DNA from: Comamonas piscis
GTDB taxonomy: Bacteria; Pseudomonadota; Gammaproteobacteria; Burkholderiales; Burkholderiaceae_C
Assembly: GCF_014109725.1 (NCBI RefSeq)
Contig: NZ_CP058554.1
Coordinates: 1,736,001-1,800,000 of the forward strand
Direction: 5' to 3'
Length of the DNA stretch: 64,000 bases
Every line of letters starts with the position of its first letter. Within the stretch, counting starts at the first letter, position 1. Both the position numbers and the translations under genes were made by a program. Below, in pieces: positions 44,929-53,954 of this stretch. The notes below the pieces were generated by a model, which worked only from the letters and a program-made list of their open reading frames with translations, had not been told where the DNA came from and did not search any database.

Positions 44929-45180
44929 ATGCACCGATCACTGGGTTTTTATATGCTGGCCTTGGCGCTGCTAGCCATCGCGTTGCCACCGGGCGACGCC
45001 TGGGCCGCACGCAAAAAGAAGAAGACCGAGGCCAGCCAGACGACGAGCAAGCCCGCCAAGGTCAAGATCAAACGCCAGCGCAGCAGCAGTGCGGAAACCA
45101 AGGCCGAACGCGATCGGCGTCTGCTGCGGGAATGCAAGGGCCTGCCCAATGCCGGTGCTTGCCTGGGCTACGCCAGCTAG
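44929..45180 (+). CDS. Small secreted Lys/Arg-rich protein, unknown function
   Basis: The 83-aa precursor has a signal peptide (LGFYMLALALLAIALPPGDAWA, cleavage after AWA). A very basic, disordered mature part (RKKKKTEASQTTSKPAKVK...) follows, with a short terminal motif containing two cysteines (RECKGLPNAGACLGYAS). GAGAGG lies upstream of the ATG. The mature protein is likely periplasmic. The family is not named; the conserved look of the C-terminal motif suggests a real domain. Confidence 0.75.
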   Translation: MHRSLGFYMLALALLAIALPPGDAWAARKKKKTEASQTTSKPAKVKIKRQRSSSAETKAERDRRLLRECKGLPNAGACLGYAS

Positions 45181-45191
45181 CCATCCAACAG

Positions 45192-46322
45192 TCAAAACGA
45201 TCCATGTCCTTGCACGCGTGCGAGGATGCGCAGGTCAGCGCCCAGCGGTTCAATGGAGCGGATGTCCAGCGCGGTGGCCTCGTCGAGCCCTTGCAGTGCC
45301 ATGCCACCAAAGGCGCCCAGCCCCTGGCCCAACAGCTTGGGCGCCAGGTACAGCAGGCATTCGTCAACCAGGCCCGCCTGCAGCAGCGCGCCGTTCAGAA
45401 TGCCGCCGGCCTCTACATGCAGCTCGTTGACTTCTCTGGCGCCCAGGTCTTGCATCAGAGCGGCTAGGTCGATACGGGAGTCTGAACCTGCGGCTTGGGG
45501 CGCTACAGCGGGCAGTTGGACAATGGTGGCGCCAGCGGCCTCCAGCGCCGCTTGGCGAGCGCTGTCATTGCTGCGGGTGTAGACCAAGACCTCGCGTTCG
45601 GCGGCAAATATGCGGGCCCGGGGAGGGGTGCGCAATTGGCTGTCCAGAACCACCAGGCGCGGCTGGCGCGGGGTCTGCACATAGCGCACATCCAGCGCCG
45701 GGTCATCGGCCAGCACGGTGCCCACCCCGGTCAAGATGGCACAGGCCCTGGCCCGCCAGTGGTGGCCATCGGCACGGGCAGCCTCGCCGGTGATCCATTG
45801 GCTGCTGCCATCGGGCAAGGCGGTGGCGCCATCGAGTGACATGGCGGCCTTCAGCCGCACCCAGGGCTGTTTGCGCACCATGCGGCTGAAAAAGCCGATA
45901 TTGAGTTCGCGCGAGGCCTCACCGCCATCCTCAGGCGTGCAGACCACTACCTCCACCCCGGCGGCACGCAGACGGCCAAAACCATTGCCAGCCACCAGCG
46001 GGTTCGGGTCAGTGATGGCGCCCACCACTTTGGCAATGCCGGCCGCGGCTAGCGCATCGCAGCAGGGGCCTGTGCGGCCATGGTGTGCGCAGGGCTCCAG
46101 GGTGACATAGGCGGTCGCGCCCACCGTGCTGTGGCCCCGGGCTGCGGCGTCGCGCAAGGCCATGATTTCCGCATGCGGCCCGCCCGCACGCTGGGTGTGG
46201 CCCTGGCCGATGACCTGGCCATCTGCAGCCACCAGCAGGCAACCGACACGGGGATTGGGAGAGGTAATAAACAGGGCGCTGGCAGCCAGGTCCAGCGCGG
46301 TTTGCATCGGTAGATCAGTCAT
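45192..46322 (-). CDS. ribD: Bifunctional riboflavin biosynthesis deaminase/reductase RibD
   Basis: The 376-aa protein has an N-terminal cytidine-deaminase-like domain with zinc motifs GGPHAEIMAL and LEPCAHHGRTGPCCDAL. A C-terminal reductase domain follows (PWVRLKAAMSLDGATALPDG, TGVGTVLADDPALDVR, ELHVEAGGILNGALL). It carries out two consecutive steps from the GTP-derived pyrimidine to the ribitylamino-uracil phosphate. ATG 46322 is chosen; ATG 46307 is also possible and the ribosome site is weak. No FMN riboswitch is visible in its leader. It converges with the small secreted protein gene, 11 nt apart. Confidence 0.95.
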   Translation of the reverse strand: MTDLPMQTALDLAASALFITSPNPRVGCLLVAADGQVIGQGHTQRAGGPHAEIMALRDAAARGHSTVGATAYVTLEPCAHHGRTGPCCDALAAAGIAKVVGAITDPNPLVAGNGFGRLRAAGVEVVVCTPEDGGEASRELNIGFFSRMVRKQPWVRLKAAMSLDGATALPDGSSQWITGEAARADGHHWRARACAILTGVGTVLADDPALDVRYVQTPRQPRLVVLDSQLRTPPRARIFAAEREVLVYTRSNDSARQAALEAAGATIVQLPAVAPQAAGSDSRIDLAALMQDLGAREVNELHVEAGGILNGALLQAGLVDECLLYLAPKLLGQGLGAFGGMALQGLDEATALDIRSIEPLGADLRILARVQGHGSF

Positions 46323-46436
46323 GGAGCTTTGTCGCAATAGGGCCGGCACCTAGGCAGCTTGCAGTCAGTCGCCGGCCAGCTTGCCGATTATCGGCCCAAC
46401 ACCGCGCCCTCTCTATGCACCGGCATTTGTGGGCTG

Positions 46437-46464
46437 TTGGCATTTAATTTTTAAATGGTCTAAC
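46437..46464 (+). promoter_or_regulatory. Possible promoter of the minor-pilin operon
   Basis: TTGGCA (46437-46442) and TCTAAC (46459-46464) lie 16 nt apart inside an AT-rich stretch, 38 nt before the fimT start. The -10 is poor, so this is only a candidate. Confidence 0.3.
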
Positions 46465-46502
46465 GCTTTACGCCGAGGGTTGAAAAACAAATAATCAAAA
46501 AT

Positions 46503-47084
46503 ATGAATCCAATAGTTTTATTTTATTTATTGAGCTATAGAAAGCGCTTGTGCTGCCAGCGAGGGCTGACTGCCGTGGAGCTGCTGGTCACCATCAGCAT
46601 CCTGGCCATCATCGCGAGCCTGGCCGCGCACAGTTTCAGCGGGCTTTTGCAACGCTGGCGGGTGCGGCAATCGCTGGAGGCCATGCATTCGGCCATTTTC
46701 TTGGCGCGCTCCGAGGCCATCAAGCGCAGTGGACGGGTGGCCTTGCAGCGAATCACCGACAGCATGCATTGCCAGCCCGCCGCCACCAGCCATGACTGGA
46801 GCTGCGGCTGGCAGGTTTGTGTGCATGCGCTGGGTGACCAGGCATGCGCCGATGGTGCGCCGGTATTGCAGCGGTTTGAAACCCTTCGAGGCCTGCAGGT
46901 GCAGCGCAGCAGCCTGGGCGAATCCATCCGCTTTGACCGCTGGGGCATGCCGTTGGCGGGTTTCAGCTTTGCACTGGCGCCTAAGGGCAAGTCCTGGGAG
47001 GATGCCGCGGCCCGAAGCCTGTGCACCAGCCGAGGTGGCCGCGTGCGAATGGGCGATGCCGCATCGTGCACGTCCAGGAACTGA
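46503..47084 (+). CDS. fimT: Type IV minor pilin, FimT/GspH family
   Basis: The 193-aa prepilin has the cleavage site and N-terminal helix GLTAVELLVTISILAIIASL. The glycine and Glu+5 are kept but the usual Phe+1 is Leu. The FimT/GspH-type C-terminal domain has AIFLARSEAIKRSGRVALQR. It is processed by PilD and primes pilus assembly. Start is uncertain: ATG 46503 gives a long, hydrophobic leader and has no ribosome site. A TTG at 46548 with AGAAAG upstream would give a short, typical leader (CCQRG). First gene of fimT-pilV-pilW-pilX-pilY1-pilE. Confidence 0.9.
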   Translation: MNPIVLFYLLSYRKRLCCQRGLTAVELLVTISILAIIASLAAHSFSGLLQRWRVRQSLEAMHSAIFLARSEAIKRSGRVALQRITDSMHCQPAATSHDWSCGWQVCVHALGDQACADGAPVLQRFETLRGLQVQRSSLGESIRFDRWGMPLAGFSFALAPKGKSWEDAAARSLCTSRGGRVRMGDAASCTSRN

Positions 47085-47087
47085 GCC

Positions 47088-47759
47088 ATGCGCATGCCCT
47101 CCCACCCCCAGGCCTGCTTCTCGCGAGGCATCAGCTTGCTGGAGTCGCTGATTGCCATGCTGCTGCTGGTCATCGCCGTGCTGGCGATGCTCGCCATCCA
47201 ACTGCGCACCCTCGCCGATACGCAGACCAGTACCCGGCGTGTGCAGGCCATACGCCTGATCGAAGACCTGGCTGAGCGCATGCGCGCCAACCCGCATGCC
47301 TGGGACCAGCTGGAGCGCTATGTGAGCGACTGGCAGCCAGCAACGGCTGCACCCTCGGCGAAGGCTTGCAGCGCCCAGCCCTGCAGCGCCGCTGAGCTGG
47401 CATCCCATGAGCTGGCGCAGTGGCGCTTGCAGGTGGAGCGCAGCTTGCCGCTGGGGCAGTCCAGGATTTTTTTGGCGCCTGGCGAGAACATAGCGGCCAA
47501 CCGGCGCCAACTGGGGGTGATGCTGCGCTGGCGCGAAAGTGCGCATGCCCCTGCGGGCCGCAGCGCCCTGGCGCGGTACCGGAATCCGGTCGATGCCACC
47601 AAGAGCCCGGGCGAAGGGGAGCGCGGCGGCGAGGTCGTCTGCCAGGATGATGACGGCGATCAGCGCTACACCTGCCATCTGCAGTACCTGGCATTGAACG
47701 CACGCTGTACCGCAGAGCGCATGGGCAGCGCCGTGCATTACCACTGCGGGGGGACTTGA
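47088..47759 (+). CDS. pilV: Type IV minor pilin PilV
   Basis: The 223-aa prepilin has a 14-residue leader ending SRG, then ISLLESLIAMLLLVIAVLAM with Glu+5, and IRLIEDLAERMRANPHAW, typical of PilV. Several cysteines in the globular domain may form disulfides. It starts 3 nt after the fimT stop and ends 1 nt before pilW, so translation is coupled. It acts at the pilus tip complex with PilW, PilX and PilY1. Confidence 0.93.
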   Translation: MRMPSHPQACFSRGISLLESLIAMLLLVIAVLAMLAIQLRTLADTQTSTRRVQAIRLIEDLAERMRANPHAWDQLERYVSDWQPATAAPSAKACSAQPCSAAELASHELAQWRLQVERSLPLGQSRIFLAPGENIAANRRQLGVMLRWRESAHAPAGRSALARYRNPVDATKSPGEGERGGEVVCQDDDGDQRYTCHLQYLALNARCTAERMGSAVHYHCGGT

Positions 47760-47760
47760 T

Positions 47761-48660
47761 ATGCCGGGCCGCAGGCGTCCTGCATGTCGCCCTGGAGGGC
47801 GGTCTGTCCATGCGCGCCAGGCCGGCCGCTTGCAGCGGGGCTTTAGCCTGATCGAACTGCTGGTAGGCATGGCGCTGGGCCTGGCCGTCATGGGCGCCGC
47901 CAGCGTGGCTTTGCTGGCATCGCGCAGTGTGGCGGGCACCGTCAGCGATGCCAGCCATTTGCAGCAACAGGCCAGCTACGCTTTGCGCACCATTGGCCTG
48001 CAATTGCGGCAGTCGGGCAGCCTGTATTTGAACCTGCAACTGCCTGTGGCCGCCGATGGATCCGCCAGCGCCGCCTTGACGCCCGTGGCCTTCGAGACGG
48101 CCGCCCCCGCCGCCGGAGGCGCACGCGGCTATGTGCCCCAAACCGATGCGCTGCGGGGCGGCAACAACAGCCTGGTGACCGGCTCCCGGCGTTACAAAGA
48201 GCCCGTTTTCGCCCAATCGGGCCTGGCTGCGCAGGCCCGCAACTGCCTGGGCGGGCCGGTGGATGCCAATCCCGATCTGCGCCTGGAATCGCTCTTTCGC
48301 CTGCGTGGCCATGTGCTGCGCTGTGGCGGCAACGACACTGCAGCTTCACTCCAACCGCTGGTAGACAACGTGGCGGCTTTTCGCCTGCGCTATCTGCGCA
48401 TGCAAGCGGAGGGCGCAGCCGCTCCGCAGCTGCAGTATGTGACTGCGCAGCAGGCGGGCCGCGATTGGTCCCAGGTGGTGGCGGTGGAGGTGTGCCTGGT
48501 GCTTTTTGGCAATCCCTCTGCCGCGCTGCCCGCCGGCAGTGGCTATACCGACTGCGACGGCACATGGGTGGCAGTGGCAGATCTGCCCGCAGCGCGTAAA
48601 GGGCGCATGCACCGCGTCTTCCGCAACCTGTTCCAGTTGCGCAGCCAGGGCAGCCGATGA
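47761..48660 (+). CDS. pilW: Type IV minor pilin PilW
   Basis: The 299-aa prepilin has an unusually long basic leader of about 28 residues before the site (LQRG/FSLIELLVGMALGLAVM). A large globular domain with RNCLGGPVDANPDLRLESLF follows, and near the end GRMHRVFRNLFQLRSQ. Its stop overlaps the pilX start (ATGA). Confidence 0.92.
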   Translation: MPGRRRPACRPGGRSVHARQAGRLQRGFSLIELLVGMALGLAVMGAASVALLASRSVAGTVSDASHLQQQASYALRTIGLQLRQSGSLYLNLQLPVAADGSASAALTPVAFETAAPAAGGARGYVPQTDALRGGNNSLVTGSRRYKEPVFAQSGLAAQARNCLGGPVDANPDLRLESLFRLRGHVLRCGGNDTAASLQPLVDNVAAFRLRYLRMQAEGAAAPQLQYVTAQQAGRDWSQVVAVEVCLVLFGNPSAALPAGSGYTDCDGTWVAVADLPAARKGRMHRVFRNLFQLRSQGSR

Positions 48661-49448
48661 GCATCGCAGCCCGCTTGCACCATCGCGGTGGTCTGCCACG
48701 CACAAGAGGGGCGGCTTTGCTGACGGTGCTGGTGTTCAGCATGCTGTCGATACTGCTGGCCTTATGGGCCGCACGCACAGCCTGGTATGGCGAGCGGGTG
48801 GTCGGCAATGATGCCGATTACCAACGGGCGTTTGAGGCCGCCGAAGCCCTGCTGCTGGATGCCGAGCTGGACATCCGAGGGGAACGCGCCGATGGCCGTC
48901 CCTGCGCTTATGGCGGCCTGCCGCGCGGTGCTGCAGCCGGCGTCTGCCGCAGCGGTGGCGCTACCAAGCTGCCACTGGAGAACGCCGATGTGCCGGCCTT
49001 TTTGGCGGCGCTCAGCGCCCAGCCGCAGCGCTGCATCGATGCGCTTTGTGCCAAGCGTGTGGGTCGCCAGGATATCTGGAACGCGCCAGCAGCTGGCACT
49101 GCGCCTCGGCGCCCCGGCGAGCAAGACCTGTTTGCGCTGATGCGGGGCGGCAGCGGTGCGCGCTATGGCCAGTACACCGGTGCGCAACTGGGCGATGCGG
49201 CCCAACCCGCCCACCCCATCCTGGCCGACCGCGCCGAGGCTGAAGCGGGCGGCTGGTACTGGATCGAGGTCATTCCCTATATCGACAGCAAGCCCGGCTT
49301 GATCAGCAATGCGCCAAGCCATCAGCTGGAGCTGGTGGGTCTGCTGCCGCATGTGGTGTACCGCATCACCGCAGTGGCCTTTGGCAGAAAGCCGGACACC
49401 TTGGTGGTGGTGGAGCAGAGCTACGCCCGCCCCCGGCGTAAAGACTGA
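48657..49448 (+). CDS. pilX: Type IV pilus assembly protein PilX
   Basis: The 263-aa protein has the PilX N-terminal pattern RTRGAALLTVLVFSMLSILL, which lacks Glu+5 as usual for this family, then FEAAEALLLDAE. A globular domain ends in GRKPDTLVVVEQSYARP. It begins with ATGA overlap on pilW and is followed by pilY1 after 9 nt. Confidence 0.92.
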   Translation: MSIAARLHHRGGLPRTRGAALLTVLVFSMLSILLALWAARTAWYGERVVGNDADYQRAFEAAEALLLDAELDIRGERADGRPCAYGGLPRGAAAGVCRSGGATKLPLENADVPAFLAALSAQPQRCIDALCAKRVGRQDIWNAPAAGTAPRRPGEQDLFALMRGGSGARYGQYTGAQLGDAAQPAHPILADRAEAEAGGWYWIEVIPYIDSKPGLISNAPSHQLELVGLLPHVVYRITAVAFGRKPDTLVVVEQSYARPRRKD

Positions 49449-49457
49449 GAGGCAGAC

Positions 49458-52400
49458 ATGAATGGAAAAAGAACAGGCATGGTTTCACGCCACCACCCCC
49501 CAACAGCTGGCCAGATGGCCCTGGCCTGCATCGCTCTGCTGCCCGCTGCCGCCTGGCCCCTGGAGCTGGCCACCGAGCCTACCGGCGGTGCCCGCACGGT
49601 GGTAACGCCCAATGTTATCGTCTCCGTTGATGACTCGGCAGCGATGCAGCGCCGCATGGGCAGCACCGAGCCCGGTTTGGCCCGCATCACCGCGCCGGAT
49701 GGCGATGGCAGCTGGGATGCGCGGGCGCAGCGCATGGCCGTGCTGCGCCATACGCTGAAGGCCGTATTGGGCGACGGACAGCAACTGCCCGATGGTGCGA
49801 TCCGCCTGGCCTGGCAAGCGATGTGGAACCATGGCGCCGCACCCGGCGGCGGGCAGGGTGGGATGGTGCAAGGCCAGCGTCGCAGGCCCGGGGCCAGCAC
49901 GGTGAATAGCCCGCGCCTGGCGAGCAACGGCATGCAGGCCCTGCAAGGCCGCCACCGCCAGCAATTTCTGGCCTTTGCCGACTCGCTCAGCACCGGCCAC
50001 AGCAGTGATCTGCACCATTTGTTCGACCAGGCCGATGCTTACCTGCGCCGGCCCCTGAGTCCGCAAGGGCCCTGGTCCAGCCAACCGGGTGCGGCCACTG
50101 CGGCCAGCAGTAGCTACTTGGGTTGCCGCCGCAACTACCACATTGTGCTGGCCGGCAGCCGCTGGGATGGCCCAGCAACGGGTGGTGCGCAAGACGACCA
50201 CACACGCGGCAAAACCTTGCCCGATGGCCAGGTCTACGGCGGTGGCAGCGCCGCGCAAAGGGCCGCCACCGCGCTCTACAGCGATACGGTGTCCAGTACC
50301 CTGGCCGACTGGGCTTTTCGCAGCTGGGCCGATCCTTTGCAGCGTGCAGGCCTGATCGGCAGTCTGGCGCCTGAAGCGGACTACCGCCATGCACCGCCCC
50401 GCGAGCGTTTTGCAGATGGCCTCGGCCAGTCTGCCGTGCTGGAGCGCTACTGGAACCCCCGCTACAACCCTGCCAGCTGGCCGCATCTGCAAACCTATAC
50501 GGTAGGCATTGGGCGGGATGCCAGCACCTGGCCCGGGGCGGCACAGATCCTGGCACCTACGCAGCAACTGCCATTCGGTTATGACGGCAGCTTTGCAGCG
50601 CTGGCCAAAGGGGATGCCGTTTGGCCCGATATGCAGGCGCAAGGCGAGGGCGTGCGTGCGCTGGACCTGTGGCATGCGGCGATCAATGGGCGGGGTCGCT
50701 TCTATGCCGCGACAGATGCTAGCGATGTGGCGGCGGCACTGCGCAGTATCTTGGCCGATATACAGGCCCAGCATGCAGGCGGCACGCTGGGCGCAGCCAA
50801 AGCCAGCACCGGTGCCGCCAGCGCCAGCCAGGCCATTGCGCAGGATGCCTTGCTGTTTACCGCCAGCTACGACCCGGGCCGGGCCTGGTCGGGCGCAATC
50901 CAGGCCCAGGCCATGGGCAGCGATGGCCGCTTGCAGCCTGCGCCGGGATGGGGTGGGCAAACCACAGCGGACAAGCTCGATGCCATAGCCTGGCAGCAGC
51001 GCCTGGTGCTCAGCTGGGGCGATGCGCAGCAGCGCGGGGTGCCCTTTCGCTGGGCTGCAGATGAGAGTTATTTGAGCGCGGCGCACAAGCAGGCCCTGCA
51101 AGGACATACCGATGGGGACCAGGGCAAGGTGGGTGCTGCGCAGCGCCTTGATTACCTGCGCGGCGAGCGCCGCCATGAAGCACAGCATGGCGGCAGCCTG
51201 CGCAACCGGCAGTCACGCCAGGGCGATATTGTTCACTCGCAGATCTGGTACCTGGGCAAGCCTTCTGCACGCTACAGCGATGCAGGCTATATCGACTTTG
51301 TGCTGCGCCACCAAAACCGCTTGCCGATGCTCTATGTCGGCGGCAATGCCGGCATGCTGCACGGCTTTTCTGCGCTGACCGGCGAAGAGAAAATAGCCTA
51401 TGTGCCCCGGGGCGTGATCCCCAGTCTGCGTGCGTTGACCAGCACGGCCTATGATGCCCAGCATCGCTATTTTGTCGATGGCTCTCCGCTGGCAGGTGAT
51501 GCCAACCTGGGCAGCGCCAGCAATCCGCACTGGCGCAGCTTGCTGGCGGGCACCTTGGGTGCCGGTGGCAAGGGCTATTTTGTGCTGGATGTGACCGAGC
51601 CCGAGACGATGTTTGCCGAGGCGCAGGCAGCAGAGCTGGTGCTGATGGACCGCAGCTGGCATGCGCAGGAATCCGCACCCCGCTGCGATGCCGAGTCGGG
51701 CCTGGCCCAGCAAGCCTGCGTGCGCCTGGCCGACGCCTTTGCCGATATTGGCCATATCACCGCCAGCCCCGCCAGAGACGATATCGACCCGCAGCGCAGC
51801 ACGCAGATCGCCCAGCTCAACAACGGCCGCTGGGCGCTGGTGCTGGGCAATGGCTACAACAGCGCCAATGGGCGGCCGGTGCTGCTGATCCAGTACCTGG
51901 ATGGCGCGCAAGAGCTGCTGCGCCTGGTGGCGAACGGCGCAAGCGCAGCACAGGACAACGGCCTGTCAGCCGCGCGTCTGGTCGATATCAATGGCGATGG
52001 CCGCCCCGATGTGGTCTATGCCGGCGACAACCAGGGCAATCTCTGGAAGTTCCTGATCAGCGCCGACAACGACCAGGCTTGGGGCGTGGCGCAGTGGGGG
52101 GCGCTGGCGGCCACCACCAGCAACCATGCAACCGCCGGCGTGCCGCTCTACCAGGCGAGGGGCGGCCAGCGCAGCAACCCCGCGCAGCGCAGCCAGCCCC
52201 AGCCCATCAGCACGGCGCCCTTGGTGCGCAGCAATGACCGGCTGCGTTCGCTGCAGCAAGCGGGCGCCCAGCGCCAGGTGCCCGTTGGCGGCCTGATGGT
52301 AGCGTTTGGCACCGGCCGCAATATCACCCGGCAGGATCCGCAGGACGACCGTGTGCAAAGCCTGTATGCCGTGCTCGATAACAGCCGCTACAAACGGGTG

Positions 52401-53039
52401 GGCGAGCGCGGCGAGCGGGTGGAGGTATGTGCCTCGGCGGCCGACGCCGAATGCCAGTCGGCGCTGGGCAGCGATGCCGATCTGCCCACGCCGGTGGCGC
52501 AAAGCCAGCTGCTGCAGCGCCGCGTTAACCCCCAAGCCCTGCCCGCACGCAGCAGCGATAGCCGCAGGTTCTGGACCATGGACGAAAGCGAAGGCGCCGA
52601 TGCGCTGGATTGGAACCAGCACCGAGGCTGGTACCTGGACCTGCCCGAGGCCGGAGAACGCCTGCTGCAGCCGTTGGGCTTCTACAGCGGCAGCAACCTG
52701 CTGGCAGTGATCAGCGAGGTGCCTGTGCATGCCCGCGATGGCGTACCTGGCCAGGAGCGTTGCGAGCCCGTGGAAGGCGCGGCAGCACGCCAGTATTTCA
52801 GCCTGCTCAACATCATCGATGGCCTGCGACCACGCTTGCAGCTGCTGGATGCCGATGGCGATGCCCTGTATGACGGGCAGTCTGATGGCCAGGCATCGCG
52901 CATGTCGTTGGGCGCAGGCCCGCATGCGATGCTCCGCGTGCGCGACGATGAGGGCCAGCAGCGCATCCGCATCGATGGCGAAGCGCTGCGCGATCTGCCT
53001 GAGGTGCCGATACGGCCTAGCTGGCGCCACGCCCGATGA
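49458..53039 (+). CDS. pilY1: Type IV pilus tip/adhesion protein PilY1
   Basis: The 1193-aa exported protein has a signal region (MALACIALLPAAAWPLELA). An N-terminal vWA-like portion holds the metal-site look-alike NVIVSVDDSAAM, and a long middle region follows. The C-terminal PilC/PilY1 beta-propeller spans about residues 580-1000: DIVHSQIWYLGKPSARYSD, MLYVGGNAGMLHGFSA, and LVDINGDGRPDVVYAGDNQG with a calcium-binding loop. A second Asp-rich loop LDADGDALYDGQSD lies near the end. PilY1 sits at the pilus tip, balances retraction and mediates adhesion. Ribosome site GAGAGG. Overlaps pilE by 4 nt. Confidence 0.94.
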   Translation: MNGKRTGMVSRHHPPTAGQMALACIALLPAAAWPLELATEPTGGARTVVTPNVIVSVDDSAAMQRRMGSTEPGLARITAPDGDGSWDARAQRMAVLRHTLKAVLGDGQQLPDGAIRLAWQAMWNHGAAPGGGQGGMVQGQRRRPGASTVNSPRLASNGMQALQGRHRQQFLAFADSLSTGHSSDLHHLFDQADAYLRRPLSPQGPWSSQPGAATAASSSYLGCRRNYHIVLAGSRWDGPATGGAQDDHTRGKTLPDGQVYGGGSAAQRAATALYSDTVSSTLADWAFRSWADPLQRAGLIGSLAPEADYRHAPPRERFADGLGQSAVLERYWNPRYNPASWPHLQTYTVGIGRDASTWPGAAQILAPTQQLPFGYDGSFAALAKGDAVWPDMQAQGEGVRALDLWHAAINGRGRFYAATDASDVAAALRSILADIQAQHAGGTLGAAKASTGAASASQAIAQDALLFTASYDPGRAWSGAIQAQAMGSDGRLQPAPGWGGQTTADKLDAIAWQQRLVLSWGDAQQRGVPFRWAADESYLSAAHKQALQGHTDGDQGKVGAAQRLDYLRGERRHEAQHGGSLRNRQSRQGDIVHSQIWYLGKPSARYSDAGYIDFVLRHQNRLPMLYVGGNAGMLHGFSALTGEEKIAYVPRGVIPSLRALTSTAYDAQHRYFVDGSPLAGDANLGSASNPHWRSLLAGTLGAGGKGYFVLDVTEPETMFAEAQAAELVLMDRSWHAQESAPRCDAESGLAQQACVRLADAFADIGHITASPARDDIDPQRSTQIAQLNNGRWALVLGNGYNSANGRPVLLIQYLDGAQELLRLVANGASAAQDNGLSAARLVDINGDGRPDVVYAGDNQGNLWKFLISADNDQAWGVAQWGALAATTSNHATAGVPLYQARGGQRSNPAQRSQPQPISTAPLVRSNDRLRSLQQAGAQRQVPVGGLMVAFGTGRNITRQDPQDDRVQSLYAVLDNSRYKRVGERGERVEVCASAADAECQSALGSDADLPTPVAQSQLLQRRVNPQALPARSSDSRRFWTMDESEGADALDWNQHRGWYLDLPEAGERLLQPLGFYSGSNLLAVISEVPVHARDGVPGQERCEPVEGAAARQYFSLLNIIDGLRPRLQLLDADGDALYDGQSDGQASRMSLGAGPHAMLRVRDDEGQQRIRIDGEALRDLPEVPIRPSWRHAR

Positions 53040-53479
53040 AAGCTGCAACCATGCCCGCCAACCCAGTCGGCCGAAGCGCCGGTTTCACACTGATCGAGCT
53101 GATGATGGTGCTGGCCATCATTGGCATTTTGAGTGCCGTGGCGCTGCCCAGTTACAGCGAATACCTGCGCCGCGGCCACCGCACGGAGGCCCGAACGGGG
53201 CTATTTGATGCAGCGCAATGGCTGGAGCGCGCCGCCACAGCCAATGGCGTCTATCCGCTGGAGCTGCCGGCTGCGCTGACTTGGCAGGACTTGCCGGACA
53301 AGCGCTACACCATTGGTTTTGCCGCCGGCAATAGCCCTGCACGCTATACCTTGGTGGCCACACGCCGGGCGGGCGCGCAGGGCCAGGACCGTTGTGGCAA
53401 CTACACCCTCATGCACGATGGGCAGTTGGGCAATCTGCAGCTGGCGGAGGGCAGCAGTACGGCGGATTGCTGGCGCTGA
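53036..53479 (+). CDS. pilE: Type IV pilin PilE-like (minor pilin at operon end)
   Basis: The 147-aa prepilin has leader to RSAG, then FTLIELMMVLAIIGILSAVALPSYSEY with Glu+5 as in major pilins, and a C-terminal disulfide pair (DRCGNYTLM and STADCWR). Its place after pilY1 matches the PilE-type minor pilin of the tip complex rather than the major subunit. It overlaps pilY1 by ATGA. Confidence 0.92.
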   Translation: MKAATMPANPVGRSAGFTLIELMMVLAIIGILSAVALPSYSEYLRRGHRTEARTGLFDAAQWLERAATANGVYPLELPAALTWQDLPDKRYTIGFAAGNSPARYTLVATRRAGAQGQDRCGNYTLMHDGQLGNLQLAEGSSTADCWR

Positions 53480-53528
53480 TCTTCAGGCGGCGTGGTCACC
53501 ACTCACCACCGGCCGCATGCGCAGAGGC

Positions 53529-53954
53529 CTACTGTGCGCTCCAGCGGTCGTTCCAGCTGCGCAGGTTTTGCATGTCGCGCCGGTCTCTTTTGGTGGGGCG
53601 GCCGGCTTGCAGGCTGTTGGCAGGCTCGGGCGCCAGGCGGCGCTGCTCGGCCAGCAGCTCGCGCTGGCGGATGCTGTCGGGGGTCTCTTCGTACATCTGC
53701 TGGGCGGCGGGCGCCGGACCGCGGGTAGCGGCCATACCCAGCACGGCGACGGTGCGCGGTGTCTGGGCCTGCAGCAGCTCGACGGTGTCTTGGGCGCGCA
53801 CTTCCTTGGAGGGCTTGGCCACTGTGCCATTGACCTTCACATGGCCCTTGTGGATGGCTTCCACCGCAATGGCGCGGGTTTTGTAAAAGCGGGCGCACCA
53901 CAGCCATTTGTCGATACGCATGGACGGGGACGAATCAGTCTCAGTGTGGGGCAT
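53529..53954 (-). CDS. hslR: Heat-shock protein 15 (S4-domain RNA-binding)
   Basis: The protein of about 141 aa has the S4 RNA-binding domain MRIDKWLWCARFYKTRAIAV ... GHVKVNGTVAKPSKEV and a basic Arg/Lys-rich tail. HslR binds stalled 50S subunits carrying peptidyl-tRNA and helps recycle them. Start choice: ATG 53954 overlaps the end of the upstream kinase gene by 14 nt and could be coupled. The conserved HslR start is ATG 53921, which has no ribosome site. It converges with the pilus operon. Confidence 0.92.
   Translation of the reverse strand: MPHTETDSSPSMRIDKWLWCARFYKTRAIAVEAIHKGHVKVNGTVAKPSKEVRAQDTVELLQAQTPRTVAVLGMAATRGPAPAAQQMYEETPDSIRQRELLAEQRRLAPEPANSLQAGRPTKRDRRDMQNLRSWNDRWSAQ

Noticed and set aside
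46323..46502. FMN riboswitch upstream of ribD
   Set aside because: The leader is short and lacks the conserved RFN-element sequence blocks.
53480..53528. Terminator between pilE and hslR
   Set aside because: Only a short GTGGT/ACCAC stem without a T tract on either strand is present.
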